This document shows positions 28,925 through 38,607 of a stretch of 41,620 nucleotides of DNA, piece by piece. The notes below the pieces were generated by a model. That model did not search any database, was not told the DNA's origin, and was given only the letters and a program-made list of their open reading frames with translations. Every line of letters begins with the position of its first letter. Position 1 is the first letter of the stretch. The stretch comes from Sulfurimonas sp. (GTDB taxonomy: Bacteria > Campylobacterota > Campylobacteria > Campylobacterales > Sulfurimonadaceae), in NCBI GenBank assembly GCA_027013185.1, contig JALUXS010000089.1:1-41620 (forward strand). The letters run 5' to 3'. A program made the translations under genes and the position numbers.

Positions 28925-30136
28925 ATGAAAAAAATCGTTTTATCAGCTTTAGCTGCTTTAACTCTAGGCTCAGTTGCTGCAAATGCAGGTGCTACTAAAT
29001 TATACCAGGATGCAAATGGTCAGGTATTTACACAGGCTGGTGAAGGTCGTACAGCAATCAAAACTTCAACTTCAGTATTTTCTCACGCTGATAAATTGAA
29101 ATTTTCTGGTCAAGCATTTATTGGGTATAAATATACTAACTATGATGATTATTTAGGAACAACACCGGAAAGTGATCAATCTTTTCAAATCCGTCGTGGT
29201 TATTTTCAATTAAAAGCATACCTTTTAGACGATCCTAAATCTTACTACCGTGTGACTTTTGACTTGAAAAACGACTCTAGTTTTGATACAAACTCTTTAG
29301 CAGTAAGAGCAAAATATGCATACTTGAACTTAAATGAAGTGCTTCCGGCAACAAGTTTGGAAATTGGTTTGGCTCACAGACCTTGGCATGATTATGAGGA
29401 GCACAACTCTTGGTTATATAGAAGTATTTCTGAAATTTTGATTGAAAATAAAAACTCTGCACACTTAAGCTCTTCTGCTGATTATGGTGTTATGGCAAAA
29501 ACAAGAACAAAATTCTTTGATTCTGACATTGGTATATTTAATGGTGAAGGGTATCATGGAAAACAAAATTCAAATGGTATGAGTTTGGAGTGGAGATTTA
29601 CAGGTCATTTACTTGGAACTGCAGGACATCCTGAAAAAAATACTTATCTTGATGCTTCTTTCTTTGGCCAATTAAATCAAAAACATTATGCTTCTACTGC
29701 TAAAAATGTAGCTGGCACTTCAGTAACTGAAAATGACGACTTGAAATTTTATGGTTTACATACCGTGTTTAATATGCCGGCATTTCTTATATCTGCTCAA
29801 TATGTAACTTCAACAAATACTGCTTCTGCCGTTAATTATGTATCACAAGGTGCAGGTAAAGGTTACTCTTTCAATGCGGAAGGCCGTATAGGCGATGAGC
29901 ATCAATATAAAGCATTTGCTAAATATGATAATTGGACTCCAGATGCTGCTGGGACAGATTCTACATACACAAGAAAAACAGAAATATTCGGTGTTGCTTG
30001 GAAACAAAATAAAAATGTTGAGTGGGTTGCTAATACTACTATAAACAATAATGATAACAATCAGTATGGAACTACCACAGGAAGTTCTACATCAAACGGA
30101 ACATCTTATATGCTGACAGCTCAGATAGATTTTTAA
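28925..30136 (+). CDS. Outer-membrane porin, probably phosphate-related
   Basis: Signal peptide MKKIVLSALAALTLGSVAANA; alternating beta-barrel pattern; C-terminal aromatic residue (QIDF); divergent from pstS with matching promoter box. Confidence 0.8.
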   Translation: MKKIVLSALAALTLGSVAANAGATKLYQDANGQVFTQAGEGRTAIKTSTSVFSHADKLKFSGQAFIGYKYTNYDDYLGTTPESDQSFQIRRGYFQLKAYLLDDPKSYYRVTFDLKNDSSFDTNSLAVRAKYAYLNLNEVLPATSLEIGLAHRPWHDYEEHNSWLYRSISEILIENKNSAHLSSSADYGVMAKTRTKFFDSDIGIFNGEGYHGKQNSNGMSLEWRFTGHLLGTAGHPEKNTYLDASFFGQLNQKHYASTAKNVAGTSVTENDDLKFYGLHTVFNMPAFLISAQYVTSTNTASAVNYVSQGAGKGYSFNAEGRIGDEHQYKAFAKYDNWTPDAAGTDSTYTRKTEIFGVAWKQNKNVEWVANTTINNNDNNQYGTTTGSSTSNGTSYMLTAQIDF

Positions 30137-30183
30137 ACTAAAACACAAATTTCAAATTTCATTTCTCCCTCTTTTGTTTACAT

Positions 30184-30206
30184 GTAAAGTCTTTTAAAGG
30201 CTTTAC
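30184..30206 (+). terminator. Hairpin downstream of porin (GTAAAGTCTTT-T-AAAGGCTTTAC)
   Basis: 11-bp stem with one G:U pair, 47 bp after the porin stop; weak T-tract. Confidence 0.4.
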
Positions 30207-30312
30207 GTGCATAAACAAAACCTTTACTAACCACCTCAAGTAGATACTTAATACAATGTAAATGCCAATTTAGATAAAATAACAACACTTATATAATAAC
30301 TTGGAGATTTTA

Positions 30313-31242
30313 ATGGACGCAGCCAAATATATTTGGATGAACGGAAAGTTTGTTGCATGGGAAGATGCTAAAGTACATGTACTTACACACACAATTCATT
30401 ATGGAAATGGTGTAATTGAAGGAACAAAAGCTTATAAAACTGAGAGAGGGTATGCAATATTTCGTTTGAATGACCATACAAAAAGACTCAAAGAATCAGC
30501 AAAAATGACACTTATAAATATTCCTTACACTGTTGAAGAGTTAAACCTCGCTCAAATTGAGTTGGTACGTAAAAATGAGTTTACGGGTGACAATGTATAT
30601 CTCCGTCCTTTCTCATTTTTAGGTTATGGTGTTATGGGATTGTATCATAAAGAAGCACCAGTTGAGACTGCTGTTGCTGCATGGGAGTGGGGTGCTTACC
30701 TTGGTGAAGAGGGTATGCGTAAAGGAATTCGTCTCAAAATTGTTTCAATGACACGACCTGCAAATACTTCAAATATGGGAAAAGCAAAAGCAACTGCAAA
30801 TTATCTTAACTCTCAAATGGCAAAGTACGAAGCTATAGATTGTGGGTATGATGAAGCTCTTTTACTTGATGATCAAGGGTATGTGGCAGAAGCAAGCGGA
30901 GCATCGTTTTTCATGATTAAAGAGGGTGAAGTAATTACACCTCCAAATGATAATGCACTGGCGTCCATTACCCAAAAAATGGTTATAGAAATGGCTACAG
31001 ACATGGGATATAAAGTAACTCGTCGTAGAATTACAAGAGAAGAAGTATATGTTGCTGATGAAGCATTTTTAACTGGAACAGCAGCAGAAATCACACCCGT
31101 TGCTTTGGTAGATGCAAGAGAAATAGGATGCGGTTCTCGCGGAGAAATTACAGCAATTATTCAAAGTGCATATTTTGATATTGTATTTGGTAGAAATAAA
31201 AAATACGAGCATTATCTTACATACGTAGATGAAGTAAACTAA
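30313..31242 (+). CDS. ilvE: Branched-chain amino acid aminotransferase
   Basis: IWMNGKFVAWEDAKVHVLTHTIHYGNGVIEGTKAY; EASGASFFMIKEGEVITPPNDNALASITQ; ATG at 30313 preferred over TTG. Confidence 0.93.
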   Translation: MDAAKYIWMNGKFVAWEDAKVHVLTHTIHYGNGVIEGTKAYKTERGYAIFRLNDHTKRLKESAKMTLINIPYTVEELNLAQIELVRKNEFTGDNVYLRPFSFLGYGVMGLYHKEAPVETAVAAWEWGAYLGEEGMRKGIRLKIVSMTRPANTSNMGKAKATANYLNSQMAKYEAIDCGYDEALLLDDQGYVAEASGASFFMIKEGEVITPPNDNALASITQKMVIEMATDMGYKVTRRRITREEVYVADEAFLTGTAAEITPVALVDAREIGCGSRGEITAIIQSAYFDIVFGRNKKYEHYLTYVDEVN

Positions 31243-31268
31243 GTAAAAAATAAAATAAAGGGGCGTAA

Positions 31269-32354
31269 ATGGCATCAGATATGAATGACTATTTTAACAA
31301 GAAAAAAAGTGAAGGGGGAGGGTTTAAAAACTCTAACTCCGGTAATGGTCCAAAAGGACCCCAGATTCCAAATATAGATTTTAACTTTGGTGGAGGTAAA
31401 GCAGCACTTATTTATGTATTTATAGCACTTGTAGTTGTTCTTATTTTAGCAAAACCTTTTACAATTATTCAAGAAGGTGAGCGTGGTATTTTAAGTACAA
31501 ACGGTAAATATCAAGATCAGGCACTGCTTCCGGGACTTCATTTTATAGTTCCTGTTATTCAAAAAGTATATACGGTTGATACAAAAGTACGTATTATTAA
31601 TTATGCTGCTACACATTCTGATACAAGGAGTGGTAGAAATTCCGGAATTGTTGCAAAACGTGCCGTAACAGTTCTTGATAAACGTGGATTACCAGTTTCT
31701 ATAGAACTTACTGTGCAGTATAGATTAAATGCACAATTTGCTGCACAAACTATATCTAACTGGGGATTTAGCTGGGAAGATAAAATTATTAACCCTGTGG
31801 TTCGTGATGTTGTGCGTAATGTGGTTGGACAATATGATGCTGAATCTTTGCCTATGATACGTGATAAAGTTGCGACTGAGATAGAATCAGGATTGCGAAA
31901 AAATATTGCAAGTTTAAAAAATTCTCCGGTTCTTTTACAATCAGTACAATTACGTGACATTATTTTGCCACAAAAAGTAAAAGATCAAATAGAGCGTGTT
32001 CAAATTGCTAAACAAGAAGTACAAAAAGCTGAACAGGAAGTGCAACGTGCAAAACAAGAAGCCCTTAAAAAAGCAGCTCAAGCACAAGGTGTAGCAGACC
32101 AAGCAAGAATTGAAGCAAAAGGTAAAGCAGATGCTATTACTATTAATGCAGATGCTCAGTCAAAAGCAAACTTGATTATTGCAAAATCATTAACAACAAA
32201 GCTTTTACAACTTGAACAAATGAAAGTACAAGGGAAGTTTAATGATGCACTTCGTGTAAACAAAGATGCTAAAATATTCTTAACACCTGGCGGTTCTACA
32301 CCAAATATCTGGGTAGATACGAAAGATATAAAACGAAGAACAACGGCTAAATAG
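31269..32354 (+). CDS. SPFH/Band 7 (HflK/prohibitin-like) membrane protein
   Basis: Gly-rich N-terminus, one TM, SPFH domain, coiled coil with EVQKAEQEVQRAKQEA repeats. Confidence 0.85.
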   Translation: MASDMNDYFNKKKSEGGGFKNSNSGNGPKGPQIPNIDFNFGGGKAALIYVFIALVVVLILAKPFTIIQEGERGILSTNGKYQDQALLPGLHFIVPVIQKVYTVDTKVRIINYAATHSDTRSGRNSGIVAKRAVTVLDKRGLPVSIELTVQYRLNAQFAAQTISNWGFSWEDKIINPVVRDVVRNVVGQYDAESLPMIRDKVATEIESGLRKNIASLKNSPVLLQSVQLRDIILPQKVKDQIERVQIAKQEVQKAEQEVQRAKQEALKKAAQAQGVADQARIEAKGKADAITINADAQSKANLIIAKSLTTKLLQLEQMKVQGKFNDALRVNKDAKIFLTPGGSTPNIWVDTKDIKRRTTAK

Positions 32355-32356
32355 AT

Positions 32357-33037
32357 ATGCAAGAGATTGTAAATAAAGTGGATTGGCAGAAGCAGGAGCT
32401 TCTTCCTGTCATTGTTCAAGATAACGATACAAATGAAGTGCTGATGATGGCATATATGAATGAAGAGGCATTAGAACTTTCTTTAAAAACAAAATTTGCA
32501 CATTATTTTTCCAGAAGCAAACAACGTATTTGGAAAAAAGGCGAAAGCAGTGGACATACGCAAGAAATTCTTTCATTTTTTATTGACTGTGATAATGATA
32601 CGCTCCTTATAAAAGTAAATCAAAAGGGTGTAGCTTGTCATACAGGTCGTAAGTCATGTTTTTTTACAGAGCTTGAAACGGCAGAGATTGTATGTGATGT
32701 TGAGGTGAATACTGAAGCTGTATATGGTGTGATAGAAACACTTTACCATACGATTCAAGAGCGTAAAAATGCAGACCCTGCAACGTCATGGACAGCAAAA
32801 CTTTTAAGTAAAGGTGAAAATACTATACTGAAAAAAGTTGTAGAAGAAGCGGGGGAATATTGTTTTGCACATAAAGATAATGATGAAAGTGAAATGATTT
32901 ATGAAGCTGCCGATTTAACATACCATATGCTTGTAGCACTGGCATCAAAAAATATTGCTCCTGAGAGAATTAAACAGGAACTTGCTCGTAGATTTAATAT
33001 GAGTGGTATTGCCGAAAAAAATTCGAGAAAAGATTAA
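32357..33037 (+). CDS. hisIE: Bifunctional phosphoribosyl-AMP cyclohydrolase / phosphoribosyl-ATP pyrophosphatase
   Basis: LMMAYMNEEAL..FSRSKQRIWKKGESSGHTQ..CHTGRKSCFF and GENTILKKVVEEAGE. Confidence 0.95.
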   Translation: MQEIVNKVDWQKQELLPVIVQDNDTNEVLMMAYMNEEALELSLKTKFAHYFSRSKQRIWKKGESSGHTQEILSFFIDCDNDTLLIKVNQKGVACHTGRKSCFFTELETAEIVCDVEVNTEAVYGVIETLYHTIQERKNADPATSWTAKLLSKGENTILKKVVEEAGEYCFAHKDNDESEMIYEAADLTYHMLVALASKNIAPERIKQELARRFNMSGIAEKNSRKD

Positions 33038-33046
33038 AACATAACC

Positions 33047-33559
33047 ATGAAAGAAAAATTGCTGACATTTATACATAGCTTAATACCTTATGATTATGTC
33101 TTGTTTGGGCTTTCTTTTTTTCTTTTTCTTTTATTTATAGTTTTTGCTCTTTTATTACGAAAAAAACTTTTCATATCTATAATATTTATTCTACTTGGAT
33201 TTTCTTCTTTGATTCTGGGGCCTACGCTTGGTTATATACAAATGCACAAATATCTTTTTAAAAATTCGGTGACACTTTTAAGTCAAAAAAGACTTCATTT
33301 TGTGCAAGCCGTAATCGTGAAGGGTAGCATTACAAATGAATCAAAACTTGATTTTAAAAGTTGTAAAATTAGTGCAAAAGTGTATAGGGTGACTTCAAAT
33401 AAATATATAAATTATATATATAAATTAAAACCTTTGAAAAAAATGTCGATTTTTGAGACAGATATAGCAAAAGGGACAACACAAGAGTTTAAAATGATTA
33501 TAGAACCTTTTTATTATAAGAAAGAGTACAGTATATCTTTAGGAGCAAGTTGCAAATGA
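33047..33559 (+). CDS. DUF2393-like membrane-anchored protein
   Basis: N-terminal TMs plus beta-rich tail; tandem with the next ORF. Confidence 0.55.
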   Translation: MKEKLLTFIHSLIPYDYVLFGLSFFLFLLFIVFALLLRKKLFISIIFILLGFSSLILGPTLGYIQMHKYLFKNSVTLLSQKRLHFVQAVIVKGSITNESKLDFKSCKISAKVYRVTSNKYINYIYKLKPLKKMSIFETDIAKGTTQEFKMIIEPFYYKKEYSISLGASCK

Positions 33560-34101
33560 CACTACTAAATTATTGGCATTATATAGTGTTAGCACTTATA
33601 TTTTTCGCCTCTGCTGGAGGAATTGTAGCAGCACTGCGACAGCCAAATAAAAAACTTGCCTATTCAATGGTTTTTTCCATTGTGTTAGTAGGCATATTTT
33701 TATCGATTTTTTCTGTTATTGTTATAGATAAATATACAAAAAAAGTAGAACTTTCTAAGCTTCACAATAAACGTCTCTTAAGTACAGAAGAAATAAGTTA
33801 TTCTGGTATAGTATCAAATGTAGGAAAATTCCCTATAGGAAAAGTTGTATTTGAAATAAAACTCGTAAATAAGGGCTATGTTACAGGAAATGTGAAAGCA
33901 GGAAGCTTTTATAAACCAAGTGGATTTTCTGACTTTTTCTCTAATGGATTTGGGATTTCTTCTAAACCGCAGACAATAACAAAAGAGTTTACTGTTGCTA
34001 GAAATTTAAAAGCAGGGCAGGCAAAAGAGTTTCGTGTTTATTTCAGATATCCACCATACTTTAGCAATACGGCAGAATTTGCGAAGGTGTATGGACATTA
34101 G
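33550..34101 (+). CDS. DUF2393-like membrane-anchored protein
   Basis: Same layout as previous ORF; overlaps it by 10 nt. Confidence 0.6.
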   Translation: MQMTLLNYWHYIVLALIFFASAGGIVAALRQPNKKLAYSMVFSIVLVGIFLSIFSVIVIDKYTKKVELSKLHNKRLLSTEEISYSGIVSNVGKFPIGKVVFEIKLVNKGYVTGNVKAGSFYKPSGFSDFFSNGFGISSKPQTITKEFTVARNLKAGQAKEFRVYFRYPPYFSNTAEFAKVYGH

Positions 34102-35057
34102 TATTTCAGTTGCACTCTTTTTAATGCATGGTTAATATTCTTAATTTGTTGATTTTTGTCTCGACACCACTGCGGAGCTAAAAGGGAATCATCATTTATT
34201 CCTGCAGTTACTCTTTGAACGCTGACATTCTCGGGTTTCATTAGAAGTGATTTAACTAAAATATCAAGATATTTCTCTTCACTAATGGGTGTAAACTCTC
34301 CGCGTTTGTATTCATTTGCCAAAGCTGTCTTTTTTACGACATATAAGGGATGGTATTTTACAGAATCAATTCCCCATTCATATGCTGCTTTTGATGTTTG
34401 GAGCATCATTTCTTCTGTCTCGCCGGGTAAACCAAAAATAAGATGGCCACATACATGTAAACCGGCTCTTTTTGATTTTAAAATCCACTCTTTTACATTT
34501 GCACTGTTATGTCCGCGATTGATTCTTTCTAATGTCTCATCATATACTGATTGTATACCAAATTCTATCCAAATTTCTTTTTCTTGTGCAAGTTTAGAAA
34601 GATAGTGTAGCGTCTCATCTGTAATACTGTCAGAGCGTGTGCCAATGCTAAGACCAAGAACATTAGGAAATGAAAGTGCTTTGTCGTACAAGGCTTTAAG
34701 TGTTTCAAACGGAGCATAGGTATTTGTAAAAGATTGAAAATAAACAAGAAATTTTTGGGCACCATACTCTGTTGCTTGTCGCTTAGAAATGGCATCAAAT
34801 TGAAGTTCAAGTTGTTTGAGCTGTTTGTCTAAAAATGGATTTTCTGTTGAGTTGAGATTAAGATGAAAACCTTTGAGCGCCTGCACTTCGTCGGTACTTG
34901 CTGAAAAAGAATCATTTTCACAAAAGGTACATCCTCCTTTTGCCACCGTTCCATCAATATTTGGACAGGTAAACCCAGAGATGTTTATGCCGACTTTATA
35001 AACTTTGGTGCCAAATTTATTTTTTAAATAATTGCCATAGGTATAGATTTGTGCCAT
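34098..35057 (-). CDS. TIGR01212-type radical SAM protein (YhcC family)
   Basis: NIDGTVAKGGCTFCENDSFS (CxxxxxxxCxxC-type cluster region), HLIFGLPGETEEMM; ATG at 35057 overlaps purF stop. Confidence 0.88.
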   Translation of the reverse strand: MAQIYTYGNYLKNKFGTKVYKVGINISGFTCPNIDGTVAKGGCTFCENDSFSASTDEVQALKGFHLNLNSTENPFLDKQLKQLELQFDAISKRQATEYGAQKFLVYFQSFTNTYAPFETLKALYDKALSFPNVLGLSIGTRSDSITDETLHYLSKLAQEKEIWIEFGIQSVYDETLERINRGHNSANVKEWILKSKRAGLHVCGHLIFGLPGETEEMMLQTSKAAYEWGIDSVKYHPLYVVKKTALANEYKRGEFTPISEEKYLDILVKSLLMKPENVSVQRVTAGINDDSLLAPQWCRDKNQQIKNINHALKRVQLKY

Positions 35058-36400
35058 TAAACGATGTATTTTCCAGTGAAACAAGCTGTACAGTATCTGT
35101 CGTCCGTAGCATTAACACTTCTTAAAAGTGATGCTTCATCCAAGTATGCCAAAGAGTCTGCTTCTATATAGTCACATATCTCGTTAATACCCATATTTGC
35201 AGCAATTAAATTTTCTTTGTCTGGTGTATCAACACCATAAAAACACGGATCAGTTGTTGGAGGAGAAGATACTCTCATATGAACTTCACTCGCTCCCGCT
35301 TCTTTTAACATTCTAATGATTCTTCTTGATGTAGTTCCTCTTACAATGGAATCATCAATAACAATAACTTTTTTGCCTTTAATGATGTCTGTCATAGGTG
35401 AGAGTTTCATTTTTACTTTCAAATCACGCATCTCTTGCGTTGGTTCAATAAAGGTACGCCCGATATAGTGATTTCTCATAATACCCATTTCATAAGGTAT
35501 GCCGCTCTCTTGTGCATAGCCAATAGCCGCAGGAACACCACCATCAGGAACAGGAACAACTAAATCAGCTTCTATAGGTTGTATCTTTGCTAATTCTTTT
35601 CCCATTCTCTTTCTTGACTCATATACAGACTGTCCAAAAACTGTAGAATCAGGACGAGCAAAATAGACATATTCAAAAATACAATGTTTTGGAGTCGGTT
35701 CAAAAATTTTTATACTTTGAAGTGCTTTGCCTTCTTCAAATATAAGAAGTTCACCCGGTTCAACATCACGTACAAAAGTCGCACCTACAAGATCAAACGC
35801 ACATGTTTCGCTGGCCACTATATAACCACCATTTGGCAAACGTCCAAGACTAAGCGGACGAAATCCAAATCTATCACGCATCGCAAACATTTTTGTTCGA
35901 CTTAAAAAGACAAGGGAAAACGCACCTTCTATTTTTTGAACAGCATCTATGATTCTATCTAGGAGTTTGTCTTTTTCACTTTTTGCTATAAGATGAATAA
36001 GATTTTCAGTATCCATAAAAGTTTGAAAAATAGCACCACGTTTGATGAGTCTGTTTCTTACTTCTTCGGCATTTGTAAAATTTCCATTATGAACGATAGC
36101 CATTTCACCTAAATCATATCGGGCAAATACGGGCTGTGCATCAAGTATAGAATCATTCCCTGCAGTAGAATAACGCGTATGCCCTATAGCAATTGAACCA
36201 CTTAAAGTAGAGAGTTTTTCTTCATTAAAAACACTCATTACAAGCCCACGATCTTTTATTGTGTGTACTTTTTTTCCATCAGCAGAACTTATACCTGCTG
36301 CTTCTTGTCCACGGTGTTGGAGAGAATGGAGAGAAAAATAAGCCAATTTTGAAGCTTCTTCATGACCAAAAATTCCAACAACAGCACACTTTTCATTCAT
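35057..36400 (-). CDS. purF: Amidophosphoribosyltransferase
   Basis: CAVVGIFGHEEASKLAYFSLHSLQHRGQEAAGI; VIDDSIVRGTTSRRI; ATG at 36400 preferred. Confidence 0.96.
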   Translation of the reverse strand: MNEKCAVVGIFGHEEASKLAYFSLHSLQHRGQEAAGISSADGKKVHTIKDRGLVMSVFNEEKLSTLSGSIAIGHTRYSTAGNDSILDAQPVFARYDLGEMAIVHNGNFTNAEEVRNRLIKRGAIFQTFMDTENLIHLIAKSEKDKLLDRIIDAVQKIEGAFSLVFLSRTKMFAMRDRFGFRPLSLGRLPNGGYIVASETCAFDLVGATFVRDVEPGELLIFEEGKALQSIKIFEPTPKHCIFEYVYFARPDSTVFGQSVYESRKRMGKELAKIQPIEADLVVPVPDGGVPAAIGYAQESGIPYEMGIMRNHYIGRTFIEPTQEMRDLKVKMKLSPMTDIIKGKKVIVIDDSIVRGTTSRRIIRMLKEAGASEVHMRVSSPPTTDPCFYGVDTPDKENLIAANMGINEICDYIEADSLAYLDEASLLRSVNATDDRYCTACFTGKYIV

Positions 36401-36558
36401 ATTTTCGCGCAAATCTTTTCCTTAGCAAATAATAGTGCAATTATACTCAAAATATCTATAAATATTCTCAATGCTTTCTTAATTAGCAAATATATTTTAT
36501 TTTTAAAATGGAATAAAAATTGCTTTAATTTATTAGAATTATGAAAAGGGTGGAGTGA

Positions 36559-37362
36559 ATGGACATTGTTTTACGCAATAATCTTATTCTTATCACAACT
36601 GGATTTGAAACCTTAAATTCAAGCTGGATGATAGAGTTTTTAAATTATCATTCTCGTGGTATGCTTTTTTTATCAAAATCTGTGCTTGTTTTTCAAAATG
36701 ATACGCTTGCACAGGTGAGAGAAAATTTTATTACACAACTTAGTCGGCATCACGCGAAAACACATGATTTCAATCATGAGTTTTTTCTTCGTTCTATGCT
36801 AAAATTTGGTAATCAACCTGTAAAGATTCAATTAAATAAACTCGAAGAGCCAGAAAGTATTCAGGTACACTTATACGCTTATGATAAACATACGGTACTT
36901 ATATCTTTAGACTCTCCAAACTCTTGGGTTTTAAATTATATGCGTTCACAATTAGAAGTTTATGTGGAGCGGGGTACTGACATCTCTTTGGTTATTAATG
37001 TTAGTGATTTTAAAGCAAAAGCAAGACTTGAAAGAGCCCTGAATAAGCGTCATATTTTACATTATCAGATTCAATATACTTATGACAATCATTTTATGTC
37101 AAAACTTTATTCTGATTTTGCAAGTTTTAGTTTTGGTAATTTAAGCAAGGCATCTATTGATGAAGAACAAAAGCATTTTTATACAGTTTTAGAGTGTCCC
37201 ATCGGTGCTTCACAGGATGCTTTAAAGAAAAGTTATAAAAAGCTTACGAAAGTGTATCATCCAGATAAAATTTTTCATGAAAGCCCTTATTTGGTTGAAC
37301 ATTATACGCAGAAATTTCAATTGCTTCAAGAAGCTTATCAGGCATTGCGTATTGTCAGTTAG
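36559..37362 (+). CDS. Protein with C-terminal J-domain and unassigned N-terminal domain
   Basis: C-terminal HFYTVLECPIGASQDALKKSYKKLTKVYHPDK (HPD motif). Confidence 0.8.
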   Translation: MDIVLRNNLILITTGFETLNSSWMIEFLNYHSRGMLFLSKSVLVFQNDTLAQVRENFITQLSRHHAKTHDFNHEFFLRSMLKFGNQPVKIQLNKLEEPESIQVHLYAYDKHTVLISLDSPNSWVLNYMRSQLEVYVERGTDISLVINVSDFKAKARLERALNKRHILHYQIQYTYDNHFMSKLYSDFASFSFGNLSKASIDEEQKHFYTVLECPIGASQDALKKSYKKLTKVYHPDKIFHESPYLVEHYTQKFQLLQEAYQALRIVS

Positions 37363-38278
37363 TATAAGCTGAACTCTTTTTTAACAATGCTTTAAAATCT
37401 TCACTGCTGTAGAGTGCGAGTTTTGCTCCTCTGAGTTGCATTAACTCTTTTGAAAACCCACGTTTTGAGAAAAAGACAATTTGTGTAGGTTCGATGCCTA
37501 GTTTCTTACATTTATCATTTATTTTATGGAGCTCTTTTTTATTTATTTTATGATTTGTCCATTTGCACTCACCGACATAAATACGGCCATTTTGCGTAAG
37601 CGTTAAAATGTCGATTTCAATATTTGCATCCCAATAACTTCCTGAACTAAGAATATGGGCATCTCGTAAATTATAATTTAAAAGGATTTCTGAGAGTTCT
37701 TCATATACAAGACTGGTGTAGCTGTTACGTTTGAGTTCAAAATTTTTGAGCAGAGCAGAATATTCACCTTTTTGTATCTCTTTTATATGTGGAACTATAA
37801 AATAAAACCAAAACCGTATAAAAGGAGTTGTAAAGAGTACTTTATGTGAGATGCGGTGTCTTGCTTGTTCACGTTTGAGTTTTGTATTTGGGAATCTTTC
37901 GCGAGGATGTTCTTCTCTTGAATATTCAATTTGGATAAGCCCTTTTTCTTGTAAGTAGTTGAGTGCAACTCCGCCGTTTTTGTTGTTGAGACCTGCTTTA
38001 TTAAAAGCTGAAAATATTCGTCTATCTCCAGTTGCCAAAGCTTTGAGTAGTTTTCTGTTGAGCGTATTGTGAAGTGTTAGTTCACACATTTTTTTATCTA
38101 TTTGTGAAAAGTTTTCAAGTATAAGTGATTGTATAAGCTGAGAAATTGGCAGTGTTGTATCAATTTCCCAGTCAAGCCCTCCAAAAACCGAAAAGTAGGA
38201 AATCTGCGTTTCCATATCTTCGGGATAATTTTTGAAGTAAAAAGACCTAAACTGGTCAAGAAGTTTTACATTTGTCAT
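37355..38278 (-). CDS. Stand-alone DUF234-like protein with PD-(D/E)XK nuclease-like motif
   Basis: NIEIDILTLTQNGRIYVGECKWTNHKI (D...ExK); no Walker A/ATPase domain. Confidence 0.65.
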   Translation of the reverse strand: MTNVKLLDQFRSFYFKNYPEDMETQISYFSVFGGLDWEIDTTLPISQLIQSLILENFSQIDKKMCELTLHNTLNRKLLKALATGDRRIFSAFNKAGLNNKNGGVALNYLQEKGLIQIEYSREEHPRERFPNTKLKREQARHRISHKVLFTTPFIRFWFYFIVPHIKEIQKGEYSALLKNFELKRNSYTSLVYEELSEILLNYNLRDAHILSSGSYWDANIEIDILTLTQNGRIYVGECKWTNHKINKKELHKINDKCKKLGIEPTQIVFFSKRGFSKELMQLRGAKLALYSSEDFKALLKKSSAYTN

Positions 38279-38297
38279 ATGTTAATTGTAACATATG
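38276..38297. repeat. Inverted repeat CATATGTTA-ATTG-TAACATATG over the start codon of the DUF234-like gene
   Basis: Perfect 9-bp arms with 4-nt loop. Confidence 0.6.
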
Positions 38298-38331
38298 TTT
38301 TTTGAAATTATAAAGCTTTATAATTATATTA

Positions 38332-38511
38332 TTAAGGACTTACAGTATTTATAGTAGTATTTGCATCATTTACTAATTTATCTTTTGCACTTGACATAAA
38401 TGTGTTCACACCCGCAACCAAACCAACGCCTACAATAACTAATAAAAGAGCAACTAAAACACCACTCATACCTTTTTGTGACTTAATACGTTTGAATAGA
38501 TTTTTTATCAT
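38332..38511 (-). CDS. 59-aa Flp/TadE-like pilin candidate MIKNLFKRIKSQKGMSGVLVALLLVIVGVGLVAGVNTFMSSAKDKLVNDANTTINTVSP (below ORF-track cutoff)
   Basis: Basic leader, G|M cleavage-like site, hydrophobic helix; GGAGAG ribosome-binding site; sits next to Tad secretin and CpaB genes. Confidence 0.7.
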   Translation of the reverse strand: MIKNLFKRIKSQKGMSGVLVALLLVIVGVGLVAGVNTFMSSAKDKLVNDANTTINTVSP

Positions 38512-38545
38512 ATTCTCTCCTTCTTTTTGTGATAAACTTGTGATT

Positions 38546-38574
38546 ATTATATCACTTCTATATAATTAAAGCAA
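38546..38574 (-). promoter_or_regulatory. Promoter of pilin-like gene: TTGCTT-N17-TATAAT
   Basis: -35 at 38569-38574 and -10 at 38546-38551 (minus), 17-bp spacing. Confidence 0.6.
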
Positions 38575-38607
38575 ATAATATTTACTTAGAACAACTATTG
38601 ATTATAC

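Noticed and set aside
28762-28998. 78-aa plus-strand ORF running through the pstS-porin intergenic region
   Set aside because: It covers both promoter elements and the porin start in another frame; composition is not protein-like.
36422-36492. Repeated TTAGCAAATA in the purF/J-protein intergenic region
   Set aside because: Only two copies of an AT-rich 10-mer, about 60 bp apart, with no link to promoter elements.
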